Assembly: GCA_038746285.1 (NCBI GenBank)
Contig: JBCDKT010000003.1
Location: forward strand, 16,003 to 80,002
Direction: 5' to 3'
Length of the DNA: 64,000 bases
Source of the DNA: Bacteroidota bacterium
GTDB lineage: Bacteria; Bacteroidota; Rhodothermia; Rhodothermales; JANQRZ01
Both the position numbers and the translations under genes were made by a program. The notes below the pieces were generated by a model. It was not told the DNA's origin and did not search any database. It saw only the letters and a list, made by a program, of their open reading frames with translations. How positions within the stretch are numbered: the first letter of the stretch is position 1; the number at the start of each line of letters is the position of its first letter. Shown here piece after piece: positions 42,245 to 50,794 of the stretch.

Positions 42245-43114
42245 TTAGTCGCCCATCCGCTCAGCGAAGGCGTCGGCGAAGCGCTCGGGCGAGGCCGCGT
42301 CGTAGGGGAAGTAGAGCGACGGCTCGATCAGCTCGACCTCCATCAGCGCGAAGCCCCCATCACGGCTCACACGGTCGAGGCGCACGAAGTCAGTCCGGGC
42401 GTAGAGTGGGCGCGGGGTGAGGCTGGCGAAGATGGCGTCGGAGACCGCGCGCAGCGCCGGCTCCGGCGTAGCCGCGCGGAGGGTGCTGCCGTGCTCCTCC
42501 TGCACGCGGAAGTCGCCGGACGCGGGCGTCTTGAGGATGGCGTGGCTGTAGGCGTCGCCGAAGTAAAACAGCGAAAACTCGCCCTCGCGCACGACGGCCG
42601 GGACGAACGGCTGCACCAGGCACGCCCGGTCCGCAAACAGGCTGAGGGCCTTACCGGACGGTGCGCCGCGCGGCAGCCGAAACGTGTCGTCCGCGTTCGC
42701 CCCGACGACCGGTTTGACGACCAGTTCGTCCGTGCCGAAGGCGTCGTAGAGCACCGGGAGGTCAGCCGCGTTGAGCCGGCCCAGCCACCGGGTGGGGACG
42801 ATGGGGAAGCCGCGCGCTTCGAGGTCGCGGAGGTAGGTCTTGCGCGCGTTCCAGCGCATCAGCGCGAGCGGGTTCTCCAGGCGCGCCGCCGAGCGGTCAA
42901 TCGCTTCCAGGACGGCGAAGAACGCCTCCGGCTCGGCGTGGTAGTCCCACGGCGAGCGGACGACGACGGCCTCGTACACGTCCCAGTCGGCCTCGGCGCG
43001 CCACGAGACTTCGTCGACCTGCCAGCCGCGCCGGGCGAGCGGGTCGTGGAGGAGGCGGTCGTAGGTGACGAAGGCGTCGAGCGCGTCTGTCGTCAGAAAG
43101 GCGCAGCGTCGCAT
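42245..43114 (-). CDS. ATP-grasp domain protein (glutathione synthetase-like)
   Basis: 289 residues from ATG 43114. Sequence order fits the ATP-grasp ligase fold: a pre-ATP-grasp domain (AVVVRSPWDYHAEPEAFFAVL), LVVKPVVGANADDTFRL as the ATP-binding strand-loop, FVPAVVREGEFSLFYFGD, and metal ligands in FALMEVELIEPSLYF. Relatives include glutathione synthetase-like and RimK-like enzymes, which join an acid to an amine with ATP. The substrates are not known. It is divergent from lepA and convergent with lspA. Confidence 0.85.
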   Translation of the reverse strand: MRRCAFLTTDALDAFVTYDRLLHDPLARRGWQVDEVSWRAEADWDVYEAVVVRSPWDYHAEPEAFFAVLEAIDRSAARLENPLALMRWNARKTYLRDLEARGFPIVPTRWLGRLNAADLPVLYDAFGTDELVVKPVVGANADDTFRLPRGAPSGKALSLFADRACLVQPFVPAVVREGEFSLFYFGDAYSHAILKTPASGDFRVQEEHGSTLRAATPEPALRAVSDAIFASLTPRPLYARTDFVRLDRVSRDGGFALMEVELIEPSLYFPYDAASPERFADAFAERMGD

Positions 43115-43203
43115 CGAATTCGGCGTGGGAGTGAGGCTGGAAGCTAGGGACGGGTGAGGGAGCGGCAGGGGGCCTAGCCCCGGAAGCCGGCCGGGTTCGT
43201 CGG

Positions 43204-43211
43204 TATATTCA
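43204..43211 (+). promoter_or_regulatory. TATATTCA -7-like box of lepA
   Basis: About 80 nt before the GTG of lepA; a word-like tract (CCCTCGACGCCCGACTCC) lies between. Confidence 0.3.
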
Positions 43212-43290
43212 CGGCCCCGGTCGAACTGCCGCCGCACCGTGCGGTTGACCCCGGACCCTCGACGCCCGACTCCTAGACTCCCGACGCCTG

Positions 43291-45093
43291 GTGGACCAGC
43301 AGCGCATCCGCAACTTCTGCATCATCGCCCACATCGACCACGGGAAGAGCACCCTGGCCGACCGGATGCTGGAGGCTACGGGCACGCTCTCCAAGCGCGA
43401 GATGCAGGACCAGGTCCTCGACTCGATGGACCTCGAGCGCGAGCGCGGCATCACGATCAAGAGCCACGCGATCCGGATGAACTACACCGCGGCCGACGGG
43501 GAGGAGTACGTCCTCAACCTGATCGACACGCCGGGGCACGTCGACTTCTCCTACGAGGTCAGCCGCGCGCTCAACGCGTGCGAGGGCGCGATCCTCGTCG
43601 TCGACGCCGCGCAGGGGATCGAGGCGCAGACGATCGCCAACCTCTACCAGGCGATCAACGTCGACCTCGAAATCATCCCGGTCCTCAACAAGATCGACCT
43701 GCCGAGTGCCCGCCCGGAGCTCGTCGCCCAGACCGTCACCGACCTCATCGGCGGCGAGCCGGAGGACGTGCTCCACGTCAGCGCGAAGACCGGCATGGGG
43801 ATCGAGGGCGTGCTCGAAGCCGTCGTCGACCGCATCCCGCCGCCGAGCGGCAATCCCGAGGCCCCGCTCCAGGGCGCGATCTTCGACTCGGTCTTCGACC
43901 AGTACCGGGGCGCCGTCGCCTACGTCCGCATCGTCGACGGGACCCTCGACCAGGGCGACCCGATCCTCTTCATGGCGACCGACAAGCGGTACTTCGCCGA
44001 GGAGATCGGCGTGCTCAAGCTCGGGATGGAGAAGGTCAAGACGCTCCGCGCCGGCGAGGTCGGCTACGTCATCGGCAGCGTCAAGGACGTGCGCGACGCC
44101 CGCGTCGGCGACACGATCACGAATCCCAAGCGGCCCGCCGCCGCGCCGGTCCCCGGCTTCCGCGAGGTCAAGCCGATGGTCTTCTCCGGCATCTACCCGA
44201 CGGACTCGGCCGACTTCGAGGACCTCCGCGCCTCGCTCGACAAGCTCCAGCTCAACGACGCCGCGCTCACCTACGAGCCCGAGACGAGCGCTGCACTCGG
44301 CTTCGGCTTCCGCGTCGGCTTCCTCGGGATGCTCCACATGGAGATTGTCCAGGAGCGCCTCGACCGCGAGTTCGACCTCGACATCATCACGACGCTCCCC
44401 AACGTCCGCTACACGGTCGAACTCACCGACGGCTCGACGACCGAGGTCTCCAGCCCGAGCGAGCTCCCGCCTATCGGCAGCATCGCCGAGATCCGCGAGC
44501 CCTACATCCGGGCGCAGATCATCACCCCGACGGACTACATCGGCTCGCTGATGACGCTGTGCCAGGACCGCCGCGGGAGCTACGTCAACACCAACTACCT
44601 CGACACCGAGCGCGTCGACCTCCAGTACGAACTCCCGCTCGGCGAGGTCGTCTTCGACTTCTACGACAAGCTCAAGTCCGTCAGCCGGGGCTATGCGAGT
44701 CTCGACTACGAGGTTCTCAACGAGCGGACCTCCAACCTCGTCAAGCTCGACGTCCTCCTCAACGGCGACCCCGTCGACGCGCTCTCGACGATCGTCCACC
44801 GCGAGAAGGCGTACGAGATGGGCCGCAAGCTGACAGCCAAGCTCCGCCAGCTCATCCCGAAGCAGCTCTACGACGTGGCGATCCAGGCCGCGATCGGCAA
44901 CAAGGTCATCGCCCGCGAGACGGTCAAGGCGCTGCGCAAGGACGTGACGGCCAAGTGCTACGGCGGCGACATCACGCGCAAGCGCAAGCTCCTCGAAAAG
45001 CAGAAGGAGGGCAAGCGGCGCATGAAGCAGGTCGGCTCGGTCGAGGTCCCGCAGGAAGCCTTCCTCGCGGTGCTCTCGATGGACGAGGGGTGA
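43291..45093 (+). CDS. lepA: elongation factor 4 (ribosomal back-translocase)
   Basis: 600 residues from a GTG start at 43291, the usual length. GTPase motifs are complete: [10 protein letters not shown] (G1), [10 protein letters not shown] (G2), DTPGHVDF (G3), NKIDLP (G4). The LepA-specific C-terminus is seen in [27 protein letters not shown]. LepA binds stalled or mispositioned ribosomes. The next gene starts 2 nt after the stop, so an operon with the secreted protein and the signal peptidases is likely. Confidence 0.96.
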   Translation: MDQQRIRNFCIIAHIDHGKSTLADRMLEATGTLSKREMQDQVLDSMDLERERGITIKSHAIRMNYTAADGEEYVLNLIDTPGHVDFSYEVSRALNACEGAILVVDAAQGIEAQTIANLYQAINVDLEIIPVLNKIDLPSARPELVAQTVTDLIGGEPEDVLHVSAKTGMGIEGVLEAVVDRIPPPSGNPEAPLQGAIFDSVFDQYRGAVAYVRIVDGTLDQGDPILFMATDKRYFAEEIGVLKLGMEKVKTLRAGEVGYVIGSVKDVRDARVGDTITNPKRPAAAPVPGFREVKPMVFSGIYPTDSADFEDLRASLDKLQLNDAALTYEPETSAALGFGFRVGFLGMLHMEIVQERLDREFDLDIITTLPNVRYTVELTDGSTTEVSSPSELPPIGSIAEIREPYIRAQIITPTDYIGSLMTLCQDRRGSYVNTNYLDTERVDLQYELPLGEVVFDFYDKLKSVSRGYASLDYEVLNERTSNLVKLDVLLNGDPVDALSTIVHREKAYEMGRKLTAKLRQLIPKQLYDVAIQAAIGNKVIARETVKALRKDVTAKCYGGDITRKRKLLEKQKEGKRRMKQVGSVEVPQEAFLAVLSMDEG

Positions 45094-45095
45094 GG

Positions 45096-45974
45096 ATGGC
45101 GCGGCGTCGGGGCATGCTTCGTAGGGGTTTGATTAATCAAACCCCTACCGCACTTCTCTTCCTCATGCTGGTCCCAGCCGCTCGGGCCCAAACCCTCGCC
45201 GAAGAACTGCAGGCGCAGCGGGCGGCGGTGCGGAGCGCCGAGCTCGTCGCCGAAATGGGCCTGGCGACGGAGGCGTGGGGGCCGGTGGAGATCGCGCCGG
45301 ATGCCGAGCCCAGCGCGTCGGCCTCGCTCCTGTTCTGGTGGCTCCCCCGAAGCCGCACGCCCCGCGTCGCCGTGGACTCGTTTCCGCCGGTCCGGCCTGC
45401 GGTCGAAGCAGCACCCGAGCCCGAGCCGGTGCCGCTCACCGAGATCGCGTGGGACCGCGTCGCGCCGAGCGAGCAGGGAGCGTTCCTGGACCGCTTCCGC
45501 GAGGCGCTCTGGACGGTCGAGGGCATGACCTTCTTCACCCCGCTCGACACGATCCCGACGCCGGAGCTGCGTGCGCGCCTGAACACGCACTTCGGCGCGC
45601 CGACGCGGACGGCCGTCGCCCGCGGCGTTCGGGGCTTCGAGGGCAGCAGCTTCGTGCAATTTGAGTACTGGTTCGTCGTTAACGACTCGATTCCGTTCGT
45701 CGCGCTCGACATCGACGGGCCGTACGGCCGTGGCCTCGTGCTCGCGGGCGACTTCGAGCACAAGCCGCACCTGGGGCCCCTCAAGCGCGACCTGACCGCG
45801 GTGCTGCTGCGCCCACGCCCGCTCATGCCCTACGTCGACTACTACCAAATCCGCGAGCGCAACCAGTGGGTGCGCACTGGGTATGACGGGGACGAGTATT
45901 ATGTGGTCGAGATCGAGCGCCCGCGCTGGGCGCGGCGGCGCTCCGGGACGGGGCAGTGGTACCTGTTCCGCTAG
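45096..45974 (+). CDS. exported protein of unknown function; signal peptide contains a palindrome
   Basis: 292 residues from ATG 45096, 2 nt behind lepA. The leader MARRRGMLRRGLINQTPT then ALLFLMLVPAARAQ forms a signal peptide whose residues 8-17 are coded by a perfect 28-bp palindrome (45118-45145). The mature part has a Pro/Glu linker and a C-terminal domain (about 110-290) with EGMTFFTPLDTIPTPELRARL and QFEYWFVVNDSIPFVALDIDGPYGRGLV. No family recognised; the pattern is that of lineage-specific periplasmic proteins. Placed before two signal peptidase I genes. Confidence 0.75.
   Translation: MARRRGMLRRGLINQTPTALLFLMLVPAARAQTLAEELQAQRAAVRSAELVAEMGLATEAWGPVEIAPDAEPSASASLLFWWLPRSRTPRVAVDSFPPVRPAVEAAPEPEPVPLTEIAWDRVAPSEQGAFLDRFREALWTVEGMTFFTPLDTIPTPELRARLNTHFGAPTRTAVARGVRGFEGSSFVQFEYWFVVNDSIPFVALDIDGPYGRGLVLAGDFEHKPHLGPLKRDLTAVLLRPRPLMPYVDYYQIRERNQWVRTGYDGDEYYVVEIERPRWARRRSGTGQWYLFR
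45118..45145. repeat. 28-bp perfect palindrome GTAGGGG...CCCCTAC
   Basis: The left half GTAGGGGTTTGATT is followed exactly by its reverse complement. It lies in frame inside the signal-peptide coding part of the gene at 45096. I recall GTAGGGG...CCCCTAC palindromes with variable cores from intergenic regions of other phyla, but could not check this. Confidence 0.9.
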
Positions 45975-46013
45975 CCGCCTGTCCGACCGTATTCACCTTT
46001 CGGCCCCCGTCCG

Positions 46014-47147
46014 TTGAGCACTCCGACCCAAACGAAGAAGAAAGCCGCACGCGAGCGCGAGGCCGCCCGCGCCAAGCGCAAGGCCGAGCGCGAGGCCGCC
46101 CGCAACGGCAAAGCCGGCGCGAAAGGCGGCAAGCGGAAGGAGGGTTGGAAAGAGACCCTGCGGTTCTGGGGCTGGGCCATCCTCATCGTGCTCGTCGTCC
46201 GCGCCTTCCTCGTCGAGCCGTTCCGCATCCCGACGCCGTCGATGGAGGACACGCTCCTTGTCGGCGACTTTCTGTTCGTCTCGAAGGTCCACTACGGGGC
46301 CCGCACGCCGAACACGATCTGCGTCCCGTTCATCGGCAAGCCGTGCCTGCCGGGCGTCGAGCTGCCGCAGACGCGCCTGCCGGGCTTCTCCGAGGTCAAG
46401 CGCGGCGACGTGGCGGTCTTCAACTACCCGCCGGAGACGGGGCCCATCGAGCGGCGGACGCCCTACATCAAGCGCCTCGTCGGGATGCCGGGCGACACGG
46501 TGCGGCTGCTCGACAAGGTGCTCTACGTGGGCGGCGAGCGCTACCTGCTCAGCGAGACGCAGCAGCAGTGGTGGGAGGTCTCGCCCTCCGGCAACGCAGG
46601 CGTGCCCCGCGCCCGCGTCGAAGAGGCCGGGGCCGACCTCCTCGGGCCGGTCCCGAACACGAACCGGGTGATCGTCACCGCCACGCCGCAGGCGGCCGAG
46701 GCGCTGAGGGCGCTGCCGTACGTCGCCTCGGTCGAGGGCTACGCCTTCCCCGAGGGCCAGCGGACGGACGGCATCTTCCCGGCCGGCAGCGGCTTCAACC
46801 GCGACAACTACGGCCCCCTCGCCGTGCCGAAGGCCGGCGAGACGGTCGCGCTGACGGCCGCGTCCTGGCCCGTGCTGCGCGAGGTCATCACTCGCCACGA
46901 AGGCCACCAGGCCGAAGCGCTCGCCGACGGGCGGTTCCGCATCGACGGCGAGATCGCGGACTCGTACACCTTCGCGCAGGACTACTACTTCGCGATGGGC
47001 GACAACCGCGACAACTCGCAGGACAGCCGGTTCTGGGGCTTCGTCCCCCACGACCACCTCGTCGGCAAGGCCGTGCTCGTGTTCTTCTCGCTCGACACGG
47101 AGCGCTTCTTCCTGCCCCGCCTGCGCGGCCTCCAGCCGATCCGATGA
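46014..47147 (+). CDS. lepB: signal peptidase I (first of a tandem pair)
   Basis: 377 residues if it starts at the TTG 46014; no better in-frame start precedes the membrane helix. A very basic leader (KKKAAREREAARAKRKAERE) is followed by one helix (WGWAILIVLVVRAFLVEPF). Catalytic Ser is in IPTPSMEDTL, catalytic Lys in RRTPYIKRLVGMPGD, and the family box is MGDNRDNSQDSRFWG. Long insertions in the substrate domain (about 150-290) make it larger than E. coli LepB. It removes Sec/Tat signal peptides at the outer face of the inner membrane. It overlaps the next lepB by ATGA. Confidence 0.93.
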   Translation: MSTPTQTKKKAAREREAARAKRKAEREAARNGKAGAKGGKRKEGWKETLRFWGWAILIVLVVRAFLVEPFRIPTPSMEDTLLVGDFLFVSKVHYGARTPNTICVPFIGKPCLPGVELPQTRLPGFSEVKRGDVAVFNYPPETGPIERRTPYIKRLVGMPGDTVRLLDKVLYVGGERYLLSETQQQWWEVSPSGNAGVPRARVEEAGADLLGPVPNTNRVIVTATPQAAEALRALPYVASVEGYAFPEGQRTDGIFPAGSGFNRDNYGPLAVPKAGETVALTAASWPVLREVITRHEGHQAEALADGRFRIDGEIADSYTFAQDYYFAMGDNRDNSQDSRFWGFVPHDHLVGKAVLVFFSLDTERFFLPRLRGLQPIR

Positions 47148-48193
47148 CGACCGCGACCGAGCCCTCGCCCCCGCCGGCCGGGCGGAGCCGGCTCTGGGGT
47201 CGCGTGCGGCCGCTGCTGCTTGTCACCGCGCTCGCCCTCGGCGTGGCGCTCGGCCTCCGCCTCTTCGTCGCCGAGGCTTTCCGCATCCCGACGGCCTCGA
47301 TGGAGGAGAACCTCCGCGTCGGCGACTTCCTGCTCGTCTCGAAGCTGCACTACGGGCCGCGCACGCCGGCGACCCTCGGCCTCCCGTTCTCCGAGCGCTA
47401 CCTCGCCGGCGTCACGCTGCCCTCGCTCCGGCTGCCGGGCTTCGCACACGTTGAGCGCGGCGACGTGGTCGTCTTCAACCACCCGTCGGAGCGCGGGCCG
47501 GTGGAGCGGCGGACGCCCTACATCAAGCGGGTCGCGGGCCTGCCGGGCGACACGGTGTCAATCACCGGCAAAGAACTGCGCGTGGGTGCTGAGCACACGC
47601 CGCTCGGGCCGGGCATGCTGGCCGACTGGCTCGTGACGGTCGATGCGCAGCCGGCGTTTTCGCTCGACCGCTTCGGCGAGGCCGGGGTCCGGCACCGGCC
47701 TGTGCGCGAGGCCGAGGGCCTGTGGCGCGTGCGGATGACGCTGGGCCAGGCCGAGGCCGTCGCGGCGTGGGACGCCGTGCTCGACCTCCGCCCTGCGATT
47801 GCGGAGAAAGACCCGCTGCTCTTTCCGGCAGGCACGCAGCAGTCGCTCGACGCCTACGGGCCGGTCGCCGTCCCGAAGCGCGGGCAGACGGTGCAGCTTG
47901 ACGGCGCGACCTGGCCGGTGCTACGCGACGTGATCGAGCGCCACGAGGGCCACACCGCCCGCCGCCTCGCCGACGGCCGGTTCGAGATCGACGGCGAGAT
48001 CGTGACGGCGTACACGCCCGAGCAGGACTACTACTTCGTCCTCGGCGACAACCGCGACGACTCGTCCGACAGCCGCCGCTGGGGCTTCGTCCCCCGCGAC
48101 CACCTCGTCGGCAAGGCCGTCCTGGTCTATTTCTCGTGGGACGACGAGGAGGGCAGCCCGCGCTTCGAGCGCATCGGCCGGGCGATCCGGTGA
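47144..48193 (+). CDS. signal peptidase I (second of a tandem pair)
   Basis: 349 residues, start fixed by the ATGA overlap. One N-terminal helix (LLLVTALALGVALGLRLFV), Ser in IPTASMEENLRVGD, Lys in RTPYIKRVAGLPGD and LGDNRDDSSDSRRWG show that it is also catalytically complete. It shares the long insertion and the phrase AVPKRGQTVQL/WPVLRDVIERHEGH with its neighbour, so the pair arose by tandem duplication. Two active enzymes suggest different cleavage preferences or dosage. Confidence 0.93.
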   Translation: MTTATEPSPPPAGRSRLWGRVRPLLLVTALALGVALGLRLFVAEAFRIPTASMEENLRVGDFLLVSKLHYGPRTPATLGLPFSERYLAGVTLPSLRLPGFAHVERGDVVVFNHPSERGPVERRTPYIKRVAGLPGDTVSITGKELRVGAEHTPLGPGMLADWLVTVDAQPAFSLDRFGEAGVRHRPVREAEGLWRVRMTLGQAEAVAAWDAVLDLRPAIAEKDPLLFPAGTQQSLDAYGPVAVPKRGQTVQLDGATWPVLRDVIERHEGHTARRLADGRFEIDGEIVTAYTPEQDYYFVLGDNRDDSSDSRRWGFVPRDHLVGKAVLVYFSWDDEEGSPRFERIGRAIR

Positions 48194-48208
48194 CAGAGGC
48201 GTGGCGGC

Positions 48209-48216
48209 TATCTTCT
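48209..48216 (+). promoter_or_regulatory. TATCTTCT -7-like box
   Basis: Ends 31 nt before the ATG of the M24 peptidase gene; between them is a wordy tract (TTCTCCGTCCACCGTTCTC). Confidence 0.35.
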
Positions 48217-48247
48217 GTTCTCCGTCCACCGTTCTCTGTCCGCCGAC

Positions 48248-49660
48248 ATGGTCCACCCCGAAGCCGCCTCGATCAGCCGCCGGTTTGCCGCCGACACCTT
48301 CCGCGCCCGCCGCGCCCAACTCCGCGAGGCCGTCGGCAGCGGGCTGATCCTGATCCCGGGCACCGGGACGGTCTGGCGCAACGCTGACAACCCGCACCCC
48401 TTCCGGCAGTCCTCGCACGTCCTCTACCTCTCTGGCACCCGGCAGCCGGGCGTCGCGCTCGTGCTCGACGCCGACACGGGCACCGACGCGCTCTTCGCGC
48501 CGCCGGACACGTTCGACGACCTCCTCTGGCACGGGCCGCACCCGTCGCCCGAGGACCACGCCGACGAAGCCGGGATCGACACGCTCCGCGACGCCGGCGA
48601 TCTCCGGGGTGTGCTGGCCGAGGCGAAGCGGCAGGGGCGAGGCGTCCACTACCCGCCGCCGTTTATGCCCGGCATGCTCCTCGCCCTCGCCGACCTCCTC
48701 GGCGAGCCAGTCGAGGCGGTGCGCGAGGGGGCGTCGGAAGTGCTGGTGCGGGCGCTCGGGGAGCAGCGGCTGGCGAAGGACGCGGGCGAGGTCGCCGAGA
48801 TCGAAGCCGCGCTCGGGGTGTCGGCCGAGATGGTGGCCGAGGCGATGCGGGTCGCCCGGCCCGGACGGGGCGAAGCCGAGGTGCACGCAGCGATGCTCGC
48901 CGCCGCCCACCGCCACGGGATGTCGGCCTCGTTCGAGCCGATCACGACGGTGCGCGGCGAGGTGCTCCACAACCACGCCCGCGGCAACACGCTCCGCGAG
49001 GGGCAGCTTCTCCTGCTCGACTCCGGCGTCGAGACCGCCGAGGGCTACGCGTCCGATATCACCCGGACGATCCCCGTCAGCGGCACGTTCACGGACCGGC
49101 AGCGGGCCGTCTACGAGATCGTGCTCCGCGCCGAGGAAGAGGCCATCGAAGGCGTCCGGCCCGGCGCGAACTTCCGCGCCCTCCACCTCGCGGCCGCCCG
49201 TACCCTCGCCGCCGGCCTCAAGGACCTCGGCCTGATGAAAGGGGATGTAGACGACGCCGTAGAAGCCGGGGCGCACGCGCTCTTTCTCCCCCACGGCCTC
49301 GGCCATCCGCTCGGGCTCGACGTGCACGACCTCCACGACCTCGGCGACGCGGTCGCCTATCCCGACGGCGCTCCGCGCAGCGATCAGTTCGGCCTCGCCT
49401 TCCTTCGCTTCGGACGCGACCTCGAACCAGGCCACGTCATGACGATTGAGCCGGGGTGCTACTTCATCCCGCCGCTCATCGACCGCTGGCAGACCGAAGG
49501 CCGCCACGCGGCGTTCATCGACTACGATGCCCTCGACGCCTTCCGCGGCTTCGGCGGCATCCGCATCGAAGACGACGTGCTCTGCACCGACGCCGGCCCG
49601 CGCGTCCTCGGCCCTGCCATCCCGAAGTCGGTCGCCGACGTCGAGGCCGCGATGCGCTAA
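48248..49660 (+). CDS. pepP: M24 family metallopeptidase (Xaa-Pro aminopeptidase type)
   Basis: 470 residues. An N-terminal AMP_N domain (about 5-135, FAADTFRARRAQLREAVGSGLILIPG) precedes the pita-bread fold. The five metal ligands are seen in LLLDSGVE, ASDITRTIPV, FLPHGLGHPLGLDVHD, VMTIEPGCYF and GGIRIEDDV. It cuts N-terminal residues before proline in the cytosol. Monocistronic, with a separate promoter box. Confidence 0.92.
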   Translation: MVHPEAASISRRFAADTFRARRAQLREAVGSGLILIPGTGTVWRNADNPHPFRQSSHVLYLSGTRQPGVALVLDADTGTDALFAPPDTFDDLLWHGPHPSPEDHADEAGIDTLRDAGDLRGVLAEAKRQGRGVHYPPPFMPGMLLALADLLGEPVEAVREGASEVLVRALGEQRLAKDAGEVAEIEAALGVSAEMVAEAMRVARPGRGEAEVHAAMLAAAHRHGMSASFEPITTVRGEVLHNHARGNTLREGQLLLLDSGVETAEGYASDITRTIPVSGTFTDRQRAVYEIVLRAEEEAIEGVRPGANFRALHLAAARTLAAGLKDLGLMKGDVDDAVEAGAHALFLPHGLGHPLGLDVHDLHDLGDAVAYPDGAPRSDQFGLAFLRFGRDLEPGHVMTIEPGCYFIPPLIDRWQTEGRHAAFIDYDALDAFRGFGGIRIEDDVLCTDAGPRVLGPAIPKSVADVEAAMR

Positions 49661-49665
49661 CGCGC

Positions 49666-49734
49666 AGTTTCTAGTTGGAGCGGTCGGGTCTCGGGTCTAC
49701 CGAACGAGAAACGAAGAACCAGGAACTAGAAACT
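49666..49734. repeat. wordy spacer with 11-bp perfect inverted arms
   Basis: AGTTTCTAGTT (49666-49676) and its exact reverse complement (49724-49734) enclose smaller words such as GGTCGGGTCTCGGGTCT and GAGAAACGAAGAACC. It fills most of the pepP-dnaJ spacer. Confidence 0.65.
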
Positions 49735-49773
49735 CAAACAGGCGGTGCCAGGTCGACACACTAGCGCACGTCC

Positions 49774-50724
49774 ATGCCGTCTCTCCCCGACTACTACGAC
49801 ACCCTCGGCGTCAGCGAAGACGCCTCGGCTGCCGAGATCAAGAAGGCGTACCGCAAGCTCGCCCGCGAGTACCACCCGGACCGCAACCCGGACGACGCCG
49901 GGGCCGAGGAACAGTTCAAGGCGGTGCAGGAAGCCTACGACGCGCTCGGCGACGCGACGAAGCGCAAGCAGTACGACCAGATGCGCCGCAACCCGTTCGG
50001 CGGGCGCGGCTTCCAGGGGTTTGGGCAGGGCGAGAGCGAGGGGTACTATCAAACGCCAGACGGAACGCGCATCCGCGTCGACCCCGGCGGCTTCACGTCG
50101 GACGACGGCCTGGGCGGCTTCGGCGGGCTGGGCGATCTCTTCGGTCAGTTCTTCGGAGGCGGTGGGGCGAGCCCGTTCGGCGGCGCGCAGCACGACGTCA
50201 AGGGCGGCGACGTGGAAACCCGGCTCGGCCTCTCATTCGAGGAGGCACTGAAGGGCGGAAAGACGGAGGTGGGTTTGCCCGGCGGCGAGAAAGTCCGCAT
50301 CACGATCCCGAAGGGTGTCGCCGACGGGACGCGGGTCCGGCTGCGCGGCAAAGGCCAGCCCGGCCCGACCGGCACGCGCGGCGACCTCTACCTCACCTTC
50401 AACGTCCGCCCCGACCCGCGCTTCCAGCGCGACGGCCCCAACCTCGTCACGACGGCCACGATCAACGTCGCCGAAGCCCTGCTCGGCACGACGCGGGCGA
50501 TCACGACGGCCTACGGCAAGACGATCAAGGTGACGATCCCGCCCGGCACCCAGCCCGGCGAGCGGCTCCGGCTCAAAGGCCAGGGCGTCCAGACGAAAGA
50601 CGCCACAGGCGCGCTCTTCGTCGAGGTCGAGGTGAGGGTCCCGGCGGCGCTTCGGGACGAGGCCGGCCTGCGGGCCTGGGCCGAAGCCGAGGGGCTCCTG
50701 GAACCGGCCGAGTCGGCGGCGTAG
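49774..50724 (+). CDS. DnaJ/CbpA-type co-chaperone (type II, no zinc finger)
   Basis: 316 residues. J domain at 6-70 with the essential HPD in REYHPDRNPDD, then a Gly/Phe-rich linker (GGFGGLGDLFGQFFGG) and two C-terminal substrate domains (LSFEEALKGGKTEVGLPGG, NVAEALLGTTRAITTAYG). The CxxCxGxG zinc modules of DnaJ are absent, so it is the CbpA/type II class. It stimulates DnaK ATPase and delivers clients. Confidence 0.93.
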   Translation: MPSLPDYYDTLGVSEDASAAEIKKAYRKLAREYHPDRNPDDAGAEEQFKAVQEAYDALGDATKRKQYDQMRRNPFGGRGFQGFGQGESEGYYQTPDGTRIRVDPGGFTSDDGLGGFGGLGDLFGQFFGGGGASPFGGAQHDVKGGDVETRLGLSFEEALKGGKTEVGLPGGEKVRITIPKGVADGTRVRLRGKGQPGPTGTRGDLYLTFNVRPDPRFQRDGPNLVTTATINVAEALLGTTRAITTAYGKTIKVTIPPGTQPGERLRLKGQGVQTKDATGALFVEVEVRVPAALRDEAGLRAWAEAEGLLEPAESAA

Positions 50725-50765
50725 CAGGGACGGTAGACTGCCCTGACGGCTAGGCCGGAGCATGG

Positions 50766-50773
50766 TACTTTGC
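50766..50773 (+). promoter_or_regulatory. TACTTTGC -7-like box that argues for the GTG start of the TonB receptor
   Basis: The box ends 21 nt before GTG 50795. It would lie inside the coding region if the ATG at 50762 were used, so it supports the later start. Confidence 0.45.
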
Positions 50774-50794
50774 GAGGTCTATCCTCCGCTGCCT

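Noticed and set aside
43239..45974. A 911-codon frame spanning lepA and the next gene
   Set aside because: The first two thirds are a shadow of lepA; only the part from 45096 is the real exported protein.
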